DNA of 27,524 nt from an uncultured Bifidobacterium sp. (lineage in GTDB: Bacteria; Actinomycetota; Actinomycetes; Actinomycetales; Bifidobacteriaceae): positions 1 to 27,524 of the forward strand of contig CALNAE010000191.1 of NCBI GenBank assembly GCA_937874315.1, given 5' to 3'. How positions within the stretch are numbered: the stretch's first letter is position 1; each line of letters starts with the position of its first letter. Under the pieces are notes generated by a model. It searched no databases, was not told where the DNA came from, and saw only the letters and a program-made list of their open reading frames with translations. Positions 26,230-27,524 of this stretch are shown in pieces. The position numbers were made by a program, and so were the translations under genes.

Positions 26230-27524
26230 ATGACCGAGATGACGTATGCACAGACGATGAAGGATTTCCCGCGGCTTAAGGCGCGAACGTTGCGTTTTTC
26301 CTGTGGCGCGCCGCATTCCATGACGGTGCTTGGCGATGGTTCGCGGATGCTGTTTCTGCGTTCGGACGGCCCCGAGGATCTGGTCACCGCGTTGTGGATG
26401 CAGATCATGGATCCTACCGGGAACGCGCGAGAGGTGCTGGTCGCCGATCCGAGAACGCTGCTTACCGATGCCGACAACGAGGATGTGCCACAGGAGGAAC
26501 GCGCGCGTCGCGAACGCGCCAGGGAGGGCGGCCAGGGCATCGTCGGCTATCATGCCGATGCCGCCGGTGAGCACGTGGTGTTTTCCATCAATGGCGCGCT
26601 CTTTTTGGCGACGCTTGGTGACGCCGGTGCCGACGCCGGTGCGGGCGATGGTGCGGAGTCTGTCGATAACGAGGGATCTGTCGGGCCTGTCGGGTCTGGA
26701 GCACGGGCTGCCGCGGCTGTGCCCACCGTTCGCCGGGTGGCTGCCGATGCGCTGAACCCACGCCATCCGCAATGGCTGCCGATCCTTAACCCGCGGCTCT
26801 CTGCGGACGGGAAGCGTATAGCGTATAGCACCGGCAGCTCGCTGGTGATGGTCGAGATCGGTGCGAACGGTGGCGTGTGCTGCGGTGCGGACGACGGACG
26901 TGGCGAGGCCGGTGACGGACGGGGCAACGTCGGTGACGCCGGTACCGGTACCGTTGATGGTGACGCCGCTGGCGCCGATGTCGTGCACACGATATGGAGC
27001 ACCGATCGACAGACGCAGCGTGTGGGGCTCGCTGAATTCGTCGCCGGCGAGGAGATGGATCGGTACGAAGGTTTCTGGTGGTCACCGGATTGCGATGCGC
27101 TCCTGTTCGAGATCTTCGACAGCGCGCGGGAACCGTTGTGGTACATCAGCGATCCGGCGAATCCGGAACGCCCGGCGCAGCAGCGGCGCTATCCGCGGGC
27201 GCTGACGAACAACGCCGATGTGCGGCTGTTCCACGCAAAGCTTGGTTTTGACGCGTCCGGCAGCTATCGGGATGCGAAGGTGCGGGAAGTCGACTGGGAT
27301 CGAGACGCATATGAGTATCTGGCGGCCGTGAGCTGGGTTCGCGGGCGGCGGCCGGTCATTCTCGTGCAGAATCGTCGGCAGAACCGTGACCAGGTGCTGC
27401 AGGTGATGGTGAAGGTACCCGATGGCGCCGCGTCGTCGGTCGGCGGTGCCGGTGGCTTTGATGACGTTGACGGTTGTGATGGTGTCGGTTCCGATGAGCG
27501 TGACGACGTTCACGTGATGACGAC
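26230..27524 (+). CDS. S9 family peptidase, DPP IV-like, partial
   Basis: The N-terminal 431 codons of a prolyl peptidase; the reading frame is open at the window edge. This part is the beta-propeller of the dipeptidyl peptidase IV family: LSADGKRIAYSTG, then GLAEFVAGEEMDRYEGFWWSPD, typical of the family; the catalytic Ser-Asp-His domain lies beyond the window. Three Gly/Asp/Ala-rich insertions break the propeller (about residues 130-165, 219-256 and 397 onward), which I do not expect in relatives. The start ATG 26230 has no ribosome site but a -10 hexamer 6 bases upstream. It is divergent from fhaA. Confidence 0.88.
   Translation, partial: MTEMTYAQTMKDFPRLKARTLRFSCGAPHSMTVLGDGSRMLFLRSDGPEDLVTALWMQIMDPTGNAREVLVADPRTLLTDADNEDVPQEERARRERAREGGQGIVGYHADAAGEHVVFSINGALFLATLGDAGADAGAGDGAESVDNEGSVGPVGSGARAAAAVPTVRRVAADALNPRHPQWLPILNPRLSADGKRIAYSTGSSLVMVEIGANGGVCCGADDGRGEAGDGRGNVGDAGTGTVDGDAAGADVVHTIWSTDRQTQRVGLAEFVAGEEMDRYEGFWWSPDCDALLFEIFDSAREPLWYISDPANPERPAQQRRYPRALTNNADVRLFHAKLGFDASGSYRDAKVREVDWDRDAYEYLAAVSWVRGRRPVILVQNRRQNRDQVLQVMVKVPDGAASSVGGAGGFDDVDGCDGVGSDERDDVHVMT

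Overview
The window looks like chromosomal DNA from an actinobacterium, most likely a Bifidobacterium. The evidence is high-GC codon use, the DUF3073 and sterol-carrier family pair, a single-copy PEP carboxylase, a bifidobacterial-type glycogen phosphorylase, and the actinobacterial cell-envelope block (rhomboid, crgA, DUF881, class E sortase, pabA, pknB, pknA, pbpA, rodA, pstP, fhaB, fhaA). I cannot name the species from sequence alone. I see no rRNA, tRNA, CRISPR array, insertion sequence or prophage, and the region reads as stable core genome. Coding density is high and no gene-free stretch exceeds about 250 bases.

Layout. Positions 157-7018 hold a beta-carbonic anhydrase and PEP carboxylase on the minus strand (bicarbonate supply and anaplerosis), a divergent ThrE-type threonine/serine exporter, and tryptophanyl-tRNA synthetase. 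Positions 7165-10821 hold a DUF3073 protein, a convergent sterol-carrier family protein and glycogen phosphorylase. A cluster of three strong hairpins follows at 10827-11023, then a 74-residue single-pass membrane protein on the minus strand. A rhomboid protease (11433-12149) and a THUMP-like SAM methyltransferase (12402-13793) flank a 252-base gap that contains a dense, helically phased cluster of DnaA-box-like 9-mers.

Positions 13798-26059 are the cell-division and cell-wall block. CrgA is on the minus strand. DUF881, the class E sortase and PabA run on the plus strand, the first two translationally coupled. Opposing them is a seven-gene minus-strand operon, fhaA-fhaB-pstP-rodA-pbpA-pknA-pknB, with several 1-4 base stop/start overlaps and one plausible promoter at about 26084-26111. 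These genes should together sense wall status (PASTA kinase), signal (PknA/PknB against PstP, with FHA readers), and build septal or lateral peptidoglycan (RodA and PbpA). The window ends inside a DPP IV-like S9 peptidase that carries unusual Gly/Asp-rich insertions.

The most interesting signals are non-coding: the DnaA-box cluster far from any dnaA in this window, and a set of genes that appear to be transcribed leaderless, with a -10 hexamer 6-7 bases before the start codon. These two features also decide several start codons.
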